Program-made: the position numbers and the translations under genes
Shown: positions 8,058-18,162 of the stretch, piece after piece
Layout: every line of letters begins with the position of its first letter
Numbering within the stretch: the first letter of the stretch is position 1
The notes under the pieces: generated by a model
The model's input: the letters and a program-made list of their open reading frames with translations, nothing else
Database searches by the model: none
Told to the model about the DNA's origin: nothing
Assembly (NCBI RefSeq): GCF_014467285.1
Contig: NZ_NKHR01000001.1
Location: 365,844-429,843, forward strand
DNA: 64,000 nucleotides
From: Xenorhabdus sp014467285
Lineage (GTDB): Bacteria; Pseudomonadota; Gammaproteobacteria; Enterobacterales; Enterobacteriaceae
Reading direction: 5' to 3'

Positions 8058-11000
8058 TTAGTGATGGGTTGAGATCTGTTCAATCTCCTCACTTTTCTTT
8101 GTAAATCGACGCTTAATGACAACGAAAAATACTGGAACGAAATAGATTGCCAGCGATGTAGCTGCAATCATGCCACCCAGTACCCCGGTTCCTACGGCGT
8201 TTTGTGCTCCTGACCCTGCGCCATTGCTTAATACCAGAGGCATAACCCCAAGCATAAACGCTAAAGATGTCATTAGGATTGGGCGCAGACGCATTCTGAC
8301 AGCATCTAAAGTTGCTTCTATTAATCCCTTTCCTTCCTTCTCTATCAGATCCTTAGCGAATTCTACGATAAGGATGGCATTCTTCGCGGATAATCCGATA
8401 GTCGTCAACAAGCCAACCTTAAAGTAAACGTCATTGCCCAGGCCACGTATTGATGTTGCTAACAATGCACCAATAATCCCGAGAGGAACGACCAGCATTA
8501 CTGAGAATGGTACAGACCAGCTTTCATAAAGCGCTGCCAGACAAAGGAAGACAACAATCAATGATAGTGCATATAGAGCCGGGGCCTGATTACCAGACAA
8601 GCGCTCCTGATAAGACATTCCAGTCCAGTCATAGCCAATGCCAGGTGGTAATTGTGATGCTAGTTGCTCCATCAGAGCCATTGCGTCACCGGTACTTTTA
8701 CCTGAAGCTGCTTCACCCACGATTTCCATGGAAGGGAGACCGTTATAGCGTTCCAGACGTGGAGAACCATAAACCCAAGGTTCTTTCGATGTGTCTATGA
8801 ATGCAGAAAACGGCACCATTTGGCTAAGATAGTTACGGACATATAGGTTGCTGATATTACTTGGCAACATGCGGTAATGTGCGTCAGCCTGGATATAGAC
8901 TTTTTTGACACGACCGCGGTCAATAAAATCATTGATGTAAGTACCACCAAACATCGTACTTAATGTTGTGTTGATATTTGTGGTAGATACAGCCAATGCT
9001 TCCGCTTTTTCTTTATCGATATGGATACGGTATTGCTGCGTGTCATCCTGTCCATTAGGACGAACGCTCGTAAGCATATCTGGATGTTGTGCAACCATAC
9101 CAAGTAGTTGATTACGTGCTGCTGTCAGTGCCTCATGCCCCAGGTTTCCTTTGTCAATCAATTGGAAGTCAAAACCACTGGCAGAACCTAGCTCTACAAT
9201 TGAAGGAATATTAAATGCAAAGACGATAGCTTCCTTGATTTGAGCAAAATTCGCGTTTGCTCGTGCCACAATGGCTGGAACCTTATCTTTTTCATCTTTA
9301 CGCAGTTCCCAATCTTTTAAGCTGACAAATGCCAGACCGGTATTTTGCCCCTGACCACCGAAACCAAAGCCGTTAACTGTAAACGCAGATTTAACAACAT
9401 CTTTTTCTTTGGTATAGAAATAGTCATTGATTTGATCCAATACTTTCTGCGTCTGTTCCTGCGTGGAGCCAGGTGGTAATTGCACCATTGCCAATAAGAC
9501 ACCTTGATCTTCTTCTGGCAGGAAGGAAGATGGCATGCGGTCAAACATCCAGGCCATACCGCCTATCAATACGACATAGATCACCAGATAACGCCCGGTA
9601 GCACGCAACATCCGACCAACACTATCGGTATAATGATGGGTGCACTTTTCAAACATGCGGTTAAACCAGCCAAAGAAACCTTTCTGTGTGCCATGGCTGC
9701 CTTTAGCAACAGGTTTGAGCATGGTAGCACATAGTGCAGGAGTCAGAATTAAGGCTACCAGCACAGACAGCACCATTGCTGAAACAATGGTGATTGAGAA
9801 CTGACGGTAAATTGCCCCTGTCGCTCCTCCGAAGAATGCCATGGGTACAAATACCGCGGACAGTACCAGTGCAATACCGACCAGTGCCCCTTGAATTTGC
9901 CCCATCGATTTTTTGGTGGCTTCTTTCGGTGATAACCCTTCTTCCTGCATTACACGTTCGACGTTTTCCACCACAACAATGGCATCATCCACGAGCAAGC
10001 CGATAGCAAGCACCATGGCAAACATGGTTAATGTATTGATGGAATAGCCAAATGCAGCAAGAATGGCAAATGTGCCGAGCAATACAACAGGAACCGCGAT
10101 GGTTGGAATCAAGGTTGCGCGGAAGTTTTGCAGGAACAGATACATGACAACAAACACTAGCAAAATGGCTTCTGCCAATGTTTTTACCACTTCGAAAATA
10201 GAAATTTTAACGAATGGAGTCGTGTCATAGGGATATACAACCGTCAACGCATGTGGGAAGAAAGGCGACATCTCAGCCAGTGCTTTCTTGACAGCTTTTG
10301 AGGTATCTAATGCGTTAGCGCCTGTCGCAAGCTTAATACCGATCCCTGCTGAAGGTTTGCCATTGAACCGACCAATAATACTGTAACTTTCAGCACCCAA
10401 CTCAACGGTGGCGACATCACTTAAGTTAATGTGTGAGCCATCGGGATTCACACGCAGCAAAATATTGCTGAACTCTTCCGCCGAATTCAGACGAGTTTGT
10501 GCAATGATTGAGGCATTTAAGCGCTGACCCGGAATGGCAGGAGTTCCGCCTAATTGCCCGGCTGCAACCTGATTATTCTGAGCCTTAATCGCACTAATGA
10601 CATCACTGATGGTCATTTTATAGTTGAGCAATTTGTCAGGGTTGAGCCAGATGCGCATGGCATACTGTGTACCAAACAGGGTTGTTTCACCTACGCCAGT
10701 AACACGGCTCAAGGAGTCTTTGATATTGGCGCCAACATAGTCTGCAATATCATCTTGAGTCATGGAACCATCTTCAGAGATAAAACCTGCCACCATCAAA
10801 AACGAACTGGTGGTTTTATCAACACTGATCCCTTGTTGCTGAACTTCCTGAGGTAACAAGGGCATTGCCAATTGCAATTTATTCTGAACTTGTACTTGCG
10901 CGACATCTGGATCCGTGTTCGCTTCAAAGGTCAGCGTGATATTCATCTGACCGGCTGAATCGCTGCTGGAAGACATATACACCAGGTTATCGATACCATT

Positions 11001-11207
11001 CATGTTCTGTTCAATAACCTGTGTTACAGTATTCTGTACTGTTGTCGCGTCAGCTCCGGGGTAAGACGTTGAAATAGAGATCGCCGGTGGTGCAATTGCG
11101 GGGTATTGCTCCACGGGTAATTTCATGATTGCCAGCAGGCCAGATAACATGGTGATAATCGCAATTACCCATGCAAAGATTGGCCGCTCGATAAAAAACT
11201 TAGGCAT
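8058..11207 (-). CDS. acrB: RND multidrug efflux transporter AcrB
   Basis: A 1049-residue proton-driven RND pump, exactly the E. coli AcrB length. It exports antibiotics, bile salts and dyes from periplasm and inner membrane through TolC. The start MPKFFIERPIFAWVIAI is canonical; the proton-relay pair Asp407-Asp408 lies in LLVDDAIVVVENVERVM, and the second membrane half carries the matching Lys in helix 10 (GLSAKNAILIVEFAKD). Twelve helices and two large periplasmic loops are apparent. It is downstream of acrA with a 14-nt gap and ends at a strong terminator. Confidence 0.97.
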   Translation of the reverse strand: MPKFFIERPIFAWVIAIITMLSGLLAIMKLPVEQYPAIAPPAISISTSYPGADATTVQNTVTQVIEQNMNGIDNLVYMSSSSDSAGQMNITLTFEANTDPDVAQVQVQNKLQLAMPLLPQEVQQQGISVDKTTSSFLMVAGFISEDGSMTQDDIADYVGANIKDSLSRVTGVGETTLFGTQYAMRIWLNPDKLLNYKMTISDVISAIKAQNNQVAAGQLGGTPAIPGQRLNASIIAQTRLNSAEEFSNILLRVNPDGSHINLSDVATVELGAESYSIIGRFNGKPSAGIGIKLATGANALDTSKAVKKALAEMSPFFPHALTVVYPYDTTPFVKISIFEVVKTLAEAILLVFVVMYLFLQNFRATLIPTIAVPVVLLGTFAILAAFGYSINTLTMFAMVLAIGLLVDDAIVVVENVERVMQEEGLSPKEATKKSMGQIQGALVGIALVLSAVFVPMAFFGGATGAIYRQFSITIVSAMVLSVLVALILTPALCATMLKPVAKGSHGTQKGFFGWFNRMFEKCTHHYTDSVGRMLRATGRYLVIYVVLIGGMAWMFDRMPSSFLPEEDQGVLLAMVQLPPGSTQEQTQKVLDQINDYFYTKEKDVVKSAFTVNGFGFGGQGQNTGLAFVSLKDWELRKDEKDKVPAIVARANANFAQIKEAIVFAFNIPSIVELGSASGFDFQLIDKGNLGHEALTAARNQLLGMVAQHPDMLTSVRPNGQDDTQQYRIHIDKEKAEALAVSTTNINTTLSTMFGGTYINDFIDRGRVKKVYIQADAHYRMLPSNISNLYVRNYLSQMVPFSAFIDTSKEPWVYGSPRLERYNGLPSMEIVGEAASGKSTGDAMALMEQLASQLPPGIGYDWTGMSYQERLSGNQAPALYALSLIVVFLCLAALYESWSVPFSVMLVVPLGIIGALLATSIRGLGNDVYFKVGLLTTIGLSAKNAILIVEFAKDLIEKEGKGLIEATLDAVRMRLRPILMTSLAFMLGVMPLVLSNGAGSGAQNAVGTGVLGGMIAATSLAIYFVPVFFVVIKRRFTKKSEEIEQISTHH

Positions 11208-11221
11208 GAATCACCTACTCC

Positions 11222-12421
11222 TTATTGAGGCTTTTTTGCAGGCTCAGCTTGATCAGCTGTAGGCTTGGCGTTCAGATCAGTTTCTGTTGGCTTAACCGTT
11301 ATTCCTGGCATTATTTTTTGTAACCCTGTAACGATTATTCTATCCCCAGCTTTCAAACCCTCTGTTACCAGCCACTTATTGCCGAGTGCCTGAACAGCAT
11401 TGATATTACGCAATTCTACTTTGTTATCTTTATCAACAACCAATGTGGTTGCCTGGCCTCGAGGTGTTCTGGCAATTGCTTGCTGAGGAACCAAAATCGC
11501 ATTTTGGCGCACACCTTCTTCTAGCTTGGTACGGACAAACATACCCGGGAGTAATTCTTCATTTGGGTTTGGGAAAACAGCACGCATAGTAATAGAGCCT
11601 GTTGTTTCATCAACCGTAACATCTGAAAACTCAAGGTAGCCTTCTTGGCTGTACTCTTGGCCTGCGTCAGTAATTAGGCGAATTTTGTTTTTCTTACTCT
11701 CTTTCTGCACAGTTCCTCTTGCGACTTCATTTTTAAGCCGTAGATAGTCATCACTTGATTGAGTGATATCAACGTAGATAGGATCCAATTGCTGAACGGT
11801 TGTCAAAGCGGTTGACTGCCCTGCTGAAACCAATGCCCCTTCTGTGACGGTGGATTTACCCGCGCGACCAGAGATAGGGGAAGTGACTCTGGTATATGCT
11901 AAATTGATTCTGGCATTTTCCAGCGCCGCTTGAGAGGACTGAACATCTGCGCTTGCCTGTTCGTACTCAGAAGTTGCTTTATCAAACTCCTGTTTACTCA
12001 CATATTGTGTCCCTAACAAAGACTTATAACGCTCAACGGTTAAGTGAGATACGTTCGCATTGGCTTGTGCTCTGGCCAGACTTGCTTTGGCTTTATTGTA
12101 TTCAGCCTGATAGGTTGCCGGATCTATTTGGTATAACGACTCTCCAGCAGTAACATCACTTCCTTCCTTATAGTTACGTTTCAGAATGATGCCGCTGACT
12201 TGAGGCCGAACTTCTGCAACACGATAGGCTGTTGTACGGCCTGGCAACTCCGTGATGACTGTAAGAGGTTCTGCTTTCAGCGTTACGATACCCACTTCAG
12301 GAACATGCTGGCCGGTAGTCCCTTGCTGTGTATTTTGATTGTCATTACATCCTGAAAGAATGAAACTGCCTGAAAGTACCAGTAATGTGGCCAGAGGCAA
12401 AACTCCCCTGTTTTTTCGCAT
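11222..12421 (-). CDS. acrA: Membrane-fusion lipoprotein AcrA
   Basis: A 399-residue periplasmic adaptor linking AcrB to TolC. The N-terminus is a lipoprotein signal with lipobox LSGC (Cys about 25). The biotinyl-lipoyl halves, alpha-hairpin (about 100-170) and beta-barrel region (ITMRAVFPNPNEELLPGMFV) follow in order. First gene of acrAB, divergent from acrR across a 141-bp region containing the AcrR palindrome. Confidence 0.96.
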   Translation of the reverse strand: MRKNRGVLPLATLLVLSGSFILSGCNDNQNTQQGTTGQHVPEVGIVTLKAEPLTVITELPGRTTAYRVAEVRPQVSGIILKRNYKEGSDVTAGESLYQIDPATYQAEYNKAKASLARAQANANVSHLTVERYKSLLGTQYVSKQEFDKATSEYEQASADVQSSQAALENARINLAYTRVTSPISGRAGKSTVTEGALVSAGQSTALTTVQQLDPIYVDITQSSDDYLRLKNEVARGTVQKESKKNKIRLITDAGQEYSQEGYLEFSDVTVDETTGSITMRAVFPNPNEELLPGMFVRTKLEEGVRQNAILVPQQAIARTPRGQATTLVVDKDNKVELRNINAVQALGNKWLVTEGLKAGDRIIVTGLQKIMPGITVKPTETDLNAKPTADQAEPAKKPQ

Positions 12422-12505
12422 AAGTAAACCTCAATTTTTCAATGTCGATTCTCTAATCTAATGAGTGAAATCATTACTTTATTGATTAAGGGTGCTATAG
12501 TACAA

Positions 12506-12523
12506 ACATACATGAATGTATGT
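12506..12523. promoter_or_regulatory. AcrR operator
   Basis: A perfect 8-2-8 palindrome (ACATACAT-GA-ATGTATGT) lies midway between divergent acrA and acrR. It matches the core of the E. coli AcrR site upstream of acrAB, so AcrR probably represses both genes here until a ligand binds. Confidence 0.88.
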
Positions 12524-12562
12524 AAATCAGCTTAAGTCAAAAACAAAGTTTATGGCGCGAAA

Positions 12563-13213
12563 ATGGCACGAAAAACTAAACAACAAGCACAACAAACTCG
12601 TCAGCAAATCATTGAAGCCGCGATAAAGATCTTTTCTGAGTGTGGTGTTTCCGGTACCTCATTATCTGATATCGCAATTGCAGCCGGCGTAACGCGCGGA
12701 GCAATTTACTGGCACTTTAAAAATAAAATGGATCTACTTTCTATTGTTTGCAAAATGCCAGCGCATAAAATAGACGAGTTAGAGAAAGAGTATCAAACAA
12801 AATACCCTAATAATCCACTCCTTGCATTGAGATCTTTATTGATTTCTATGTTAAGAATGATGATTGATGATTTCCAAATACGCCATTTAATGGAAATTTT
12901 TTTCCACAAATGTGAGTTCGTTGGAGAAATGTCTTTATTAGCAGAGGAGCTTAGGGAGACATGTATTTCTGATTACCAGAAGATTGAAAAAATATTGTCG
13001 GATTGCATTCAATCAGGAGAGTTGCCCTATGATCTTGATCTCAGGCGTTCTGCCATCATGTTGAGGGCATTTATGGCGGGGTTACTGGAAAACTGGTTAT
13101 TCTCACCGAACAGTTTTAATATTCAAGAACAATCTGCACATTTGGTGGATAGTATCATTGATACACTTAAACATAGTCAGCATCTGCGATGCGGTGAGAA
13201 AAATACACGCTGA
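12563..13213 (+). CDS. acrR: TetR-family efflux repressor AcrR
   Basis: A 216-residue TetR repressor of acrAB. The N-terminal helix-turn-helix (ARKTKQQAQQTRQQIIEAAIKIFSE region, then TSLSDIAIAAGVTRGAIYWHF, about residues 30-55) is canonical. The remaining helices form the drug-binding and dimer domain. The ATG at 12563 is the only start in frame; a nearby ATG at 12552 is in another frame. It is divergent from acrA. Confidence 0.95.
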   Translation: MARKTKQQAQQTRQQIIEAAIKIFSECGVSGTSLSDIAIAAGVTRGAIYWHFKNKMDLLSIVCKMPAHKIDELEKEYQTKYPNNPLLALRSLLISMLRMMIDDFQIRHLMEIFFHKCEFVGEMSLLAEELRETCISDYQKIEKILSDCIQSGELPYDLDLRRSAIMLRAFMAGLLENWLFSPNSFNIQEQSAHLVDSIIDTLKHSQHLRCGEKNTR

Positions 13214-13234
13214 ATACAGGAATAACAGAAGTCA

Positions 13235-13594
13235 ATGTCAATGGAATCCATCCTGATTATTGCCAATGGGGCGGCATATGGTAATGAGTCTCTTTTTAAT
13301 GCGTTGAGACTGTCTATTGCTCTTAAAGAGCATGAGCCCCGCAACGAACTGAAATTGTTCCTGATGTCTGATGCCGTCGTTGCTGGTTTGGCCGGGCAGG
13401 CCCCCAAAGAAGGCTATAATTTAAAGCAGATGCTGGAAATTTTGACAGCACAGAATGTCGAAGTTAAATTGTGCAAAACTTGTACGGATGCCAGAGGGAT
13501 TAGTGAACTGGTATTGGTTGATGGTGTAGAAATTGGTACGTTGAGTGAATTGGCTCAGTGGACATTGGCTGCATCGAAAGTGTTATCATTTTAA
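13235..13594 (+). CDS. ychN: YchN-like DsrE-family protein
   Basis: A 119-residue DsrE/DsrF-like protein almost collinear with E. coli YchN (117 aa): ANGAAYGNESLFNALRLSIAL, FLMSDAVVAGL, GYNLKQMLEILTAQN and KLCKTCTDARGIS. Two Cys (Cys80 and Cys83) sit in the CKTC motif, at the position of the putative active Cys of the hexameric YchN. The function is unproven; the fold suggests sulfur transfer or redox. In E. coli the gene is elsewhere, so its place between acrR and mscK is lineage-specific. A second ATG lies two codons later (13241). Confidence 0.88.
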   Translation: MSMESILIIANGAAYGNESLFNALRLSIALKEHEPRNELKLFLMSDAVVAGLAGQAPKEGYNLKQMLEILTAQNVEVKLCKTCTDARGISELVLVDGVEIGTLSELAQWTLAASKVLSF

Positions 13595-13693
13595 GATTAA
13601 CGCCTCAGGAAGTGCGAAATCAGAAATGCAGCCAGTGTTTCTGATAGTTAGCACTATCATTCCATTATCTGCAAATGACGAGTAGATGAGTTC

Positions 13694-16600
13694 ATGGTTT
13701 CTGTTAACCGATACTTGGGTGTTTTGCTCAATAAGGGGGGCTTGTGCAACAAACTCCCGGATATACTATTTTTTCGCTTTGTTTTGATGATGGTGTTACT
13801 TTTTCTCCTGTCATCGTTCTTTTCTCCGGCGAATGCGGCTTTCAGCAGTGATATTCCAACCCGCACTGATATTCAAAATCAGCTTAATACCCTGACAGAA
13901 CGTAAAGAGCATACGGTTGAGGAAAAGGTATCCATAGCTGACTTGGAAAAAGCCCTCTCTTTCTTTGATAAGATAGATTGGGTGAAACAGGAATCCAATC
14001 TACTGAAAAAAAATCAGCAAGAAGCCCCGCAAAAATCACGCCAGGTTATGACTGAATTGGAAAGCCTGAGAAATAACGCTGAGCAAAATGAAAATGAGTA
14101 TAAACAGGCGTTGGGAACATTATCCCTGAAACAGCTTGAATCAAAACTGAACAACACTCTGTATAGTTTGCAGCGGGCACAAGAAAATCTTGCCAACTAC
14201 AATAGCCAGTTAATCGGGCTGCAAACGCAACCAGAACGTGCGCAAAACGTACTATTTCGCAATGTGCAAAGATTGCAGCAAATTCGTAATCAACTCAATA
14301 ACGCGTTGACTGAACAGCAGGAATCAAGCCGTACTCAGACGGAATTGTTGTTGGTAGAACAGTCTTTCTTGATGCAGCAAAATGATCTTCAAAGAGCATC
14401 TTTACAGGCGAATACGCAGCTACAATCGCTTTTACAGCAGCAACGGGATTACACGACGTTTCAAATTGGGCAATTGGAACGTTATGTCCAATTCATCCAA
14501 GATGTGGTAAGTGGCAAGCGCCTGATCCTTTCTGAAGAAAAAGCCAAAGAAGCACAAACGCAAGACGGAAAAAATTCACACATTCAGGATAATCCGCTGA
14601 TTCAAGAGGAAATCGATAACAACCGTGAACTCAGTGAACGGCTGGTTGCTGCAACCCGTGATAATAATCAATTGGTGCAGAAAAACATTCGCGTCAAAAA
14701 TTATCTGGACAGAGTTATTCAGTCTGAAAGGAATCTCAAAGAGCAGGTCAAGGTGTTACGTGGTAGCTTGTTACTGTCGCGTATTCTGTTTCAGGAACAG
14801 TTGAAAGTACCTCAAGATGTGCTGACGAAGGATTTACCGACAAAAATTGCTGATTTACGCCTGGAACAATTTGAAATCACTCAGGAACGAGAACAGCTTT
14901 ATCAAGATAATTCTTATGCCGATGATTTATTGAAGGATAATCACAATAGAATAGAGAATGCATCCCCTGAGATGCTGGAAGAAGTCCATAATGCTATCAA
15001 CCAAATTCTGGACGTTCGCCGTGAGCTTTTGGATCAACTCAATAATCAGTTGGGAAATCAGATTACTCATGCCATCAACTTACAGACAGATCAGCAGCAA
15101 TTGTCGGATGTTACCGAATCGCTGGAACAAACGCTTGTCCAGCAAATCTTTTGGGTAAACAGCAACAAGCCGATGAATTTAGCCTGGCTGAAATCCCTGC
15201 CTGAGCAGGTTCAAGGAGAGCTGAGCAATCTGAATATTCATTTGACGTTGAGTGACCTGATTATAGGTTTGAAGAATTCTATTCATTTTGTTATTCCGCT
15301 TTTGCTGGTTGGTTTGTTTTTGCGCTGGCAAACTAAAAGCATTAATGAGCAATTACAGAAAATCGCTGATGAAGTGGGGCAATTTCGTCGTGATAGCCAG
15401 TTACATACTCCACTGGCACTGATTTTAACGCTGATAAAAACATTACCGCTCGCTTTTATTGTGCTAGCGGTGGGTTATTGGTATTCGAAATCAGGTGATG
15501 ATTTGGGAGATTTGATTTGGGGATTTTCACGTCAATTGGCACTATTTTGGATTATGTTCAGTTGTAGTTACCAAATTCTGGCTAAGGGGGGGATTGGAGA
15601 GAAACATTTTTCTTTGAACAGAGCTGATTGCACGTTATTCCGCAAAAATCTTGCACGCTTGTCAATTGCTGTGTTGCCTATTTTGTTTTGGATAACACTG
15701 GGCGTCAAACATCCCCTTCGGCTGTCAGATGATGTTATCGGCCAATGCACTGTATTGATCTGTCTGTTTTTTGTCTTTCTTTTTATCTTTCCATTCTGCC
15801 GTCAGATATGGCGTGAAAAAAGTGTGCACATGATTCGCACCATAGTGGTGACAACATTAACGTTTGCGCCGTTGATTTTGATGGTGTTGATGGTATCAGG
15901 CTATTTCTACACAACCTTGCGTTTGGCAGAACGTTGGCTCTATAGCTTGTATCTGCTGTTTCTCTGGCATATCAGTTACCAGGCTTGTTTACGGGGATTA
16001 GGCATTGCCGCCCGCGGCATTGCCTATCGACGTGCAGTTGCCCGACGTCAATCGTTGGCAAAAGAAGGGGCTGAAGGGGAAGTCATTGAAGAACCGCCAA
16101 TGGCCTTGGATCGCATTAACCAGCAATCATTGCGTTTGACCAGTATGGTGCTGTTTTTGATCTTTTTAGGTGCATTTTATTGGATTTGGTCTGATCTGGT
16201 GACAGTATTTTCTTACCTTGATGGGGTTAATCTGTGGCAGTACAGCACAACAACAGAGTTGGGCAACGTACTGAAATACGTGACCTTGAAGGATTTAGCA
16301 TTGTCGATAGCCATGTTGGTGATTGCATGGGTCATGATGAGAAACTTGCCCGGATTATTGGAAGTGTTGGTACTATCCCGATTGCAGTTACAGCAAGGTT
16401 CTTCATATGCCATTAAGACGACACTCACTTATCTGATCATTGGGGTTGGGGGGTTAACTGCATTAGGAACATTGGGCGTTTCCTGGAATAAATTGCAATG
16501 GTTGGCAGCGGCTCTTTCGGTCGGGTTAGGTTTTGGTTTACAGGAAATCTTTGCCAACTTTGTCTCAGGTTTGATCATTTTGTTCGAACGCCCTGTCCGT

Positions 16601-17152
16601 ATTGGCGATACGGTAACAATAGGAACTTACTCTGGATCAGTCAGTAAGATCCGTATTCGTGCAACGACGATCACAGATTTTGACCGCAAAGAAGTGATCA
16701 TTCCTAATCGGGCATTTGTGACAGAGCGTCTTATCAACTGGACACTTTCTGATACCGTTACGCGAATTATCATTAAGGTTGGCGTTGCATATGGCTCTGA
16801 TCTGGATAAAGTGAAAGAAGTTTTGTTAAAAGCGGCGAATGATAATTCACGCGTGATGAGCGAGCCAGGGCCGCAAGTCTATTTCATGAGCTTCGGTGCC
16901 AGTACCCTGGATCATGAATTAAGGCTCTATGTACGAGAATTAGGTGATCGCAGCCGTACTGTGGACGAAGTTAATCGCAGCATTGATAAATTATGTCGGG
17001 AAAACGATATCAATATTGCGTTTAACCAGTTAGAAGTTTATTTACACAATGGGCAGGGTGAGAGTTTGCAAGAAGTCGACAAGCAACTGAACATCGGGAA
17101 CCGTCATTCAGATGGAAAATCTTCTTCTGGAGACAAACCACTCCTGCCTTAA
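13694..17152 (+). CDS. mscK: Potassium-dependent mechanosensitive channel MscK
   Basis: A 1152-residue MscK/KefA channel (1120 in E. coli) that opens on hypo-osmotic shock. The order is a signal peptide (hydrophobic stretch ending SPANA-AF, about residue 50), a long coiled-coil periplasmic domain (about 55-500), about eleven membrane helices, then the MscS-like pore: LSVGLGFGLQEIFANFVSGLIILFERP near residue 950, and a cytoplasmic beta/alpha-beta domain ending VYLHNG. The first ATG gives an unusually long n-region before the signal; an ATG pair about 30 codons later would give a standard signal peptide, so the start is uncertain. Confidence 0.95.
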   Translation: MVSVNRYLGVLLNKGGLCNKLPDILFFRFVLMMVLLFLLSSFFSPANAAFSSDIPTRTDIQNQLNTLTERKEHTVEEKVSIADLEKALSFFDKIDWVKQESNLLKKNQQEAPQKSRQVMTELESLRNNAEQNENEYKQALGTLSLKQLESKLNNTLYSLQRAQENLANYNSQLIGLQTQPERAQNVLFRNVQRLQQIRNQLNNALTEQQESSRTQTELLLVEQSFLMQQNDLQRASLQANTQLQSLLQQQRDYTTFQIGQLERYVQFIQDVVSGKRLILSEEKAKEAQTQDGKNSHIQDNPLIQEEIDNNRELSERLVAATRDNNQLVQKNIRVKNYLDRVIQSERNLKEQVKVLRGSLLLSRILFQEQLKVPQDVLTKDLPTKIADLRLEQFEITQEREQLYQDNSYADDLLKDNHNRIENASPEMLEEVHNAINQILDVRRELLDQLNNQLGNQITHAINLQTDQQQLSDVTESLEQTLVQQIFWVNSNKPMNLAWLKSLPEQVQGELSNLNIHLTLSDLIIGLKNSIHFVIPLLLVGLFLRWQTKSINEQLQKIADEVGQFRRDSQLHTPLALILTLIKTLPLAFIVLAVGYWYSKSGDDLGDLIWGFSRQLALFWIMFSCSYQILAKGGIGEKHFSLNRADCTLFRKNLARLSIAVLPILFWITLGVKHPLRLSDDVIGQCTVLICLFFVFLFIFPFCRQIWREKSVHMIRTIVVTTLTFAPLILMVLMVSGYFYTTLRLAERWLYSLYLLFLWHISYQACLRGLGIAARGIAYRRAVARRQSLAKEGAEGEVIEEPPMALDRINQQSLRLTSMVLFLIFLGAFYWIWSDLVTVFSYLDGVNLWQYSTTTELGNVLKYVTLKDLALSIAMLVIAWVMMRNLPGLLEVLVLSRLQLQQGSSYAIKTTLTYLIIGVGGLTALGTLGVSWNKLQWLAAALSVGLGFGLQEIFANFVSGLIILFERPVRIGDTVTIGTYSGSVSKIRIRATTITDFDRKEVIIPNRAFVTERLINWTLSDTVTRIIIKVGVAYGSDLDKVKEVLLKAANDNSRVMSEPGPQVYFMSFGASTLDHELRLYVRELGDRSRTVDEVNRSIDKLCRENDINIAFNQLEVYLHNGQGESLQEVDKQLNIGNRHSDGKSSSGDKPLLP

Positions 17153-17226
17153 TTTATTTTCTGGTTAAGTTATTTTTTTAAAATGGGGCCTGATGGAATA
17201 AAAAATGGAATAAGGATAAATCCTGC

Positions 17227-17391
17227 TTACTCCTCAGGCCGTAGAGATTGTTTTTCCAGTTTTCCCTGAAAGTCACGTTTGACGATCTCCAAGGCAGCGA
17301 GAACGATATCTGGAGGAATCTCATTGCATTCAAGCAAATAAATGAGATCGACTGCGAGTTGTACTTCAGATGATGCTTGTTCGAGAGTCAT
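17227..17391 (-). CDS. rsmS: RsmS/YbaM small regulatory protein
   Basis: A 54-residue protein starting MTLEQASSEVQLAVDLIYLL and containing IPPDIVLAALEIVKRDF. It is clearly homologous to E. coli YbaM (53 aa) and to RsmS, described in Pectobacterium-type bacteria as a regulator of secondary metabolism and virulence. It lies directly downstream of priC in the same orientation (21-nt gap), the conserved enterobacterial arrangement. Start and stop come from my own translation of the minus strand. Confidence 0.9.
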   Translation of the reverse strand: MTLEQASSEVQLAVDLIYLLECNEIPPDIVLAALEIVKRDFQGKLEKQSLRPEE

Positions 17392-17412
17392 AAATGGATA
17401 TTCCCTTTGTGG

Positions 17413-17955
17413 CTAATCTGAATTTTCCTGTTTTTCGATCGATTTTTCGATGCGTATCAGGGCTTGGCGACAGCGGGCTAATCTTCCCGCCAGAGCAGCG
17501 ATTTCTTTTTGTAGTTTATACTTATCGGTAATCGTATTTTGCTTATTTAACTGTAATTCTCGGTCATCAATCATCGCGATTAAGCGGCGCTCATAATCTT
17601 GATGTTCAGCCAGGCGTTGATAAAGATCCTGTTCTTGTGATCTACGCTCAAACTTATCTTCTTGTTTTCGTAGTGCTTGGGTTGATATTTCACGTTTTAA
17701 TGCTTCGATTTGTGTCACTAAACGTTCAGAAAGAAATTTAACTTGCTCAATACGACCATCGTTTACGCAGGTTTTTAATTGTTCCATATTCTGTTTGATT
17801 TCCTGCATATAGCCACCAAGTTTACTGCTGTGATGATGGAAGAGCGCTTGATCAAAACGAGGAATGGAAAAGGGGGTATCAGGCAGTAAGGAGAGATCTT
17901 TTTCCAGCATACTGATTTGTTTTTCAAGTGCACTTAATAAATTTTGTATGCCCAT
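17413..17955 (-). CDS. priC: Primosomal replication protein N'' (PriC)
   Basis: A 180-residue PriC that reloads DnaB at stalled forks with gaps. Family features are the N-terminal coiled coil, FDQALFHHHS, the central Gln/Glu-rich helices and the C-terminal HQDYERRLIAMIDDRE and LAGRLARCRQALIRIE. It is more divergent than its neighbours, which is usual for PriC. The ATG at 17955 is chosen; a GTG two codons upstream is possible, and neither has ideal ribosome-site spacing. rsmS follows. Confidence 0.9.
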   Translation of the reverse strand: MGIQNLLSALEKQISMLEKDLSLLPDTPFSIPRFDQALFHHHSSKLGGYMQEIKQNMEQLKTCVNDGRIEQVKFLSERLVTQIEALKREISTQALRKQEDKFERRSQEQDLYQRLAEHQDYERRLIAMIDDRELQLNKQNTITDKYKLQKEIAALAGRLARCRQALIRIEKSIEKQENSD

Positions 17956-18162
17956 CAGCACCCCGTTATTGTTAATAATCTATTTAAAAGCCGATGTAAC
18001 ATCGGCCTATCGTTTTGGGTAGTAATAACATCTAATGTGATAAATGCAAAGCTTGACCTAAATCAACAAAATATAGGCTGTCATTTGCTTTGCAGTTGCT
18101 TTTTCCCAGTAGTTTGAATAGATTTTACCGTTTTCGTTTTTTATAACTGGCTGGCATCGATT

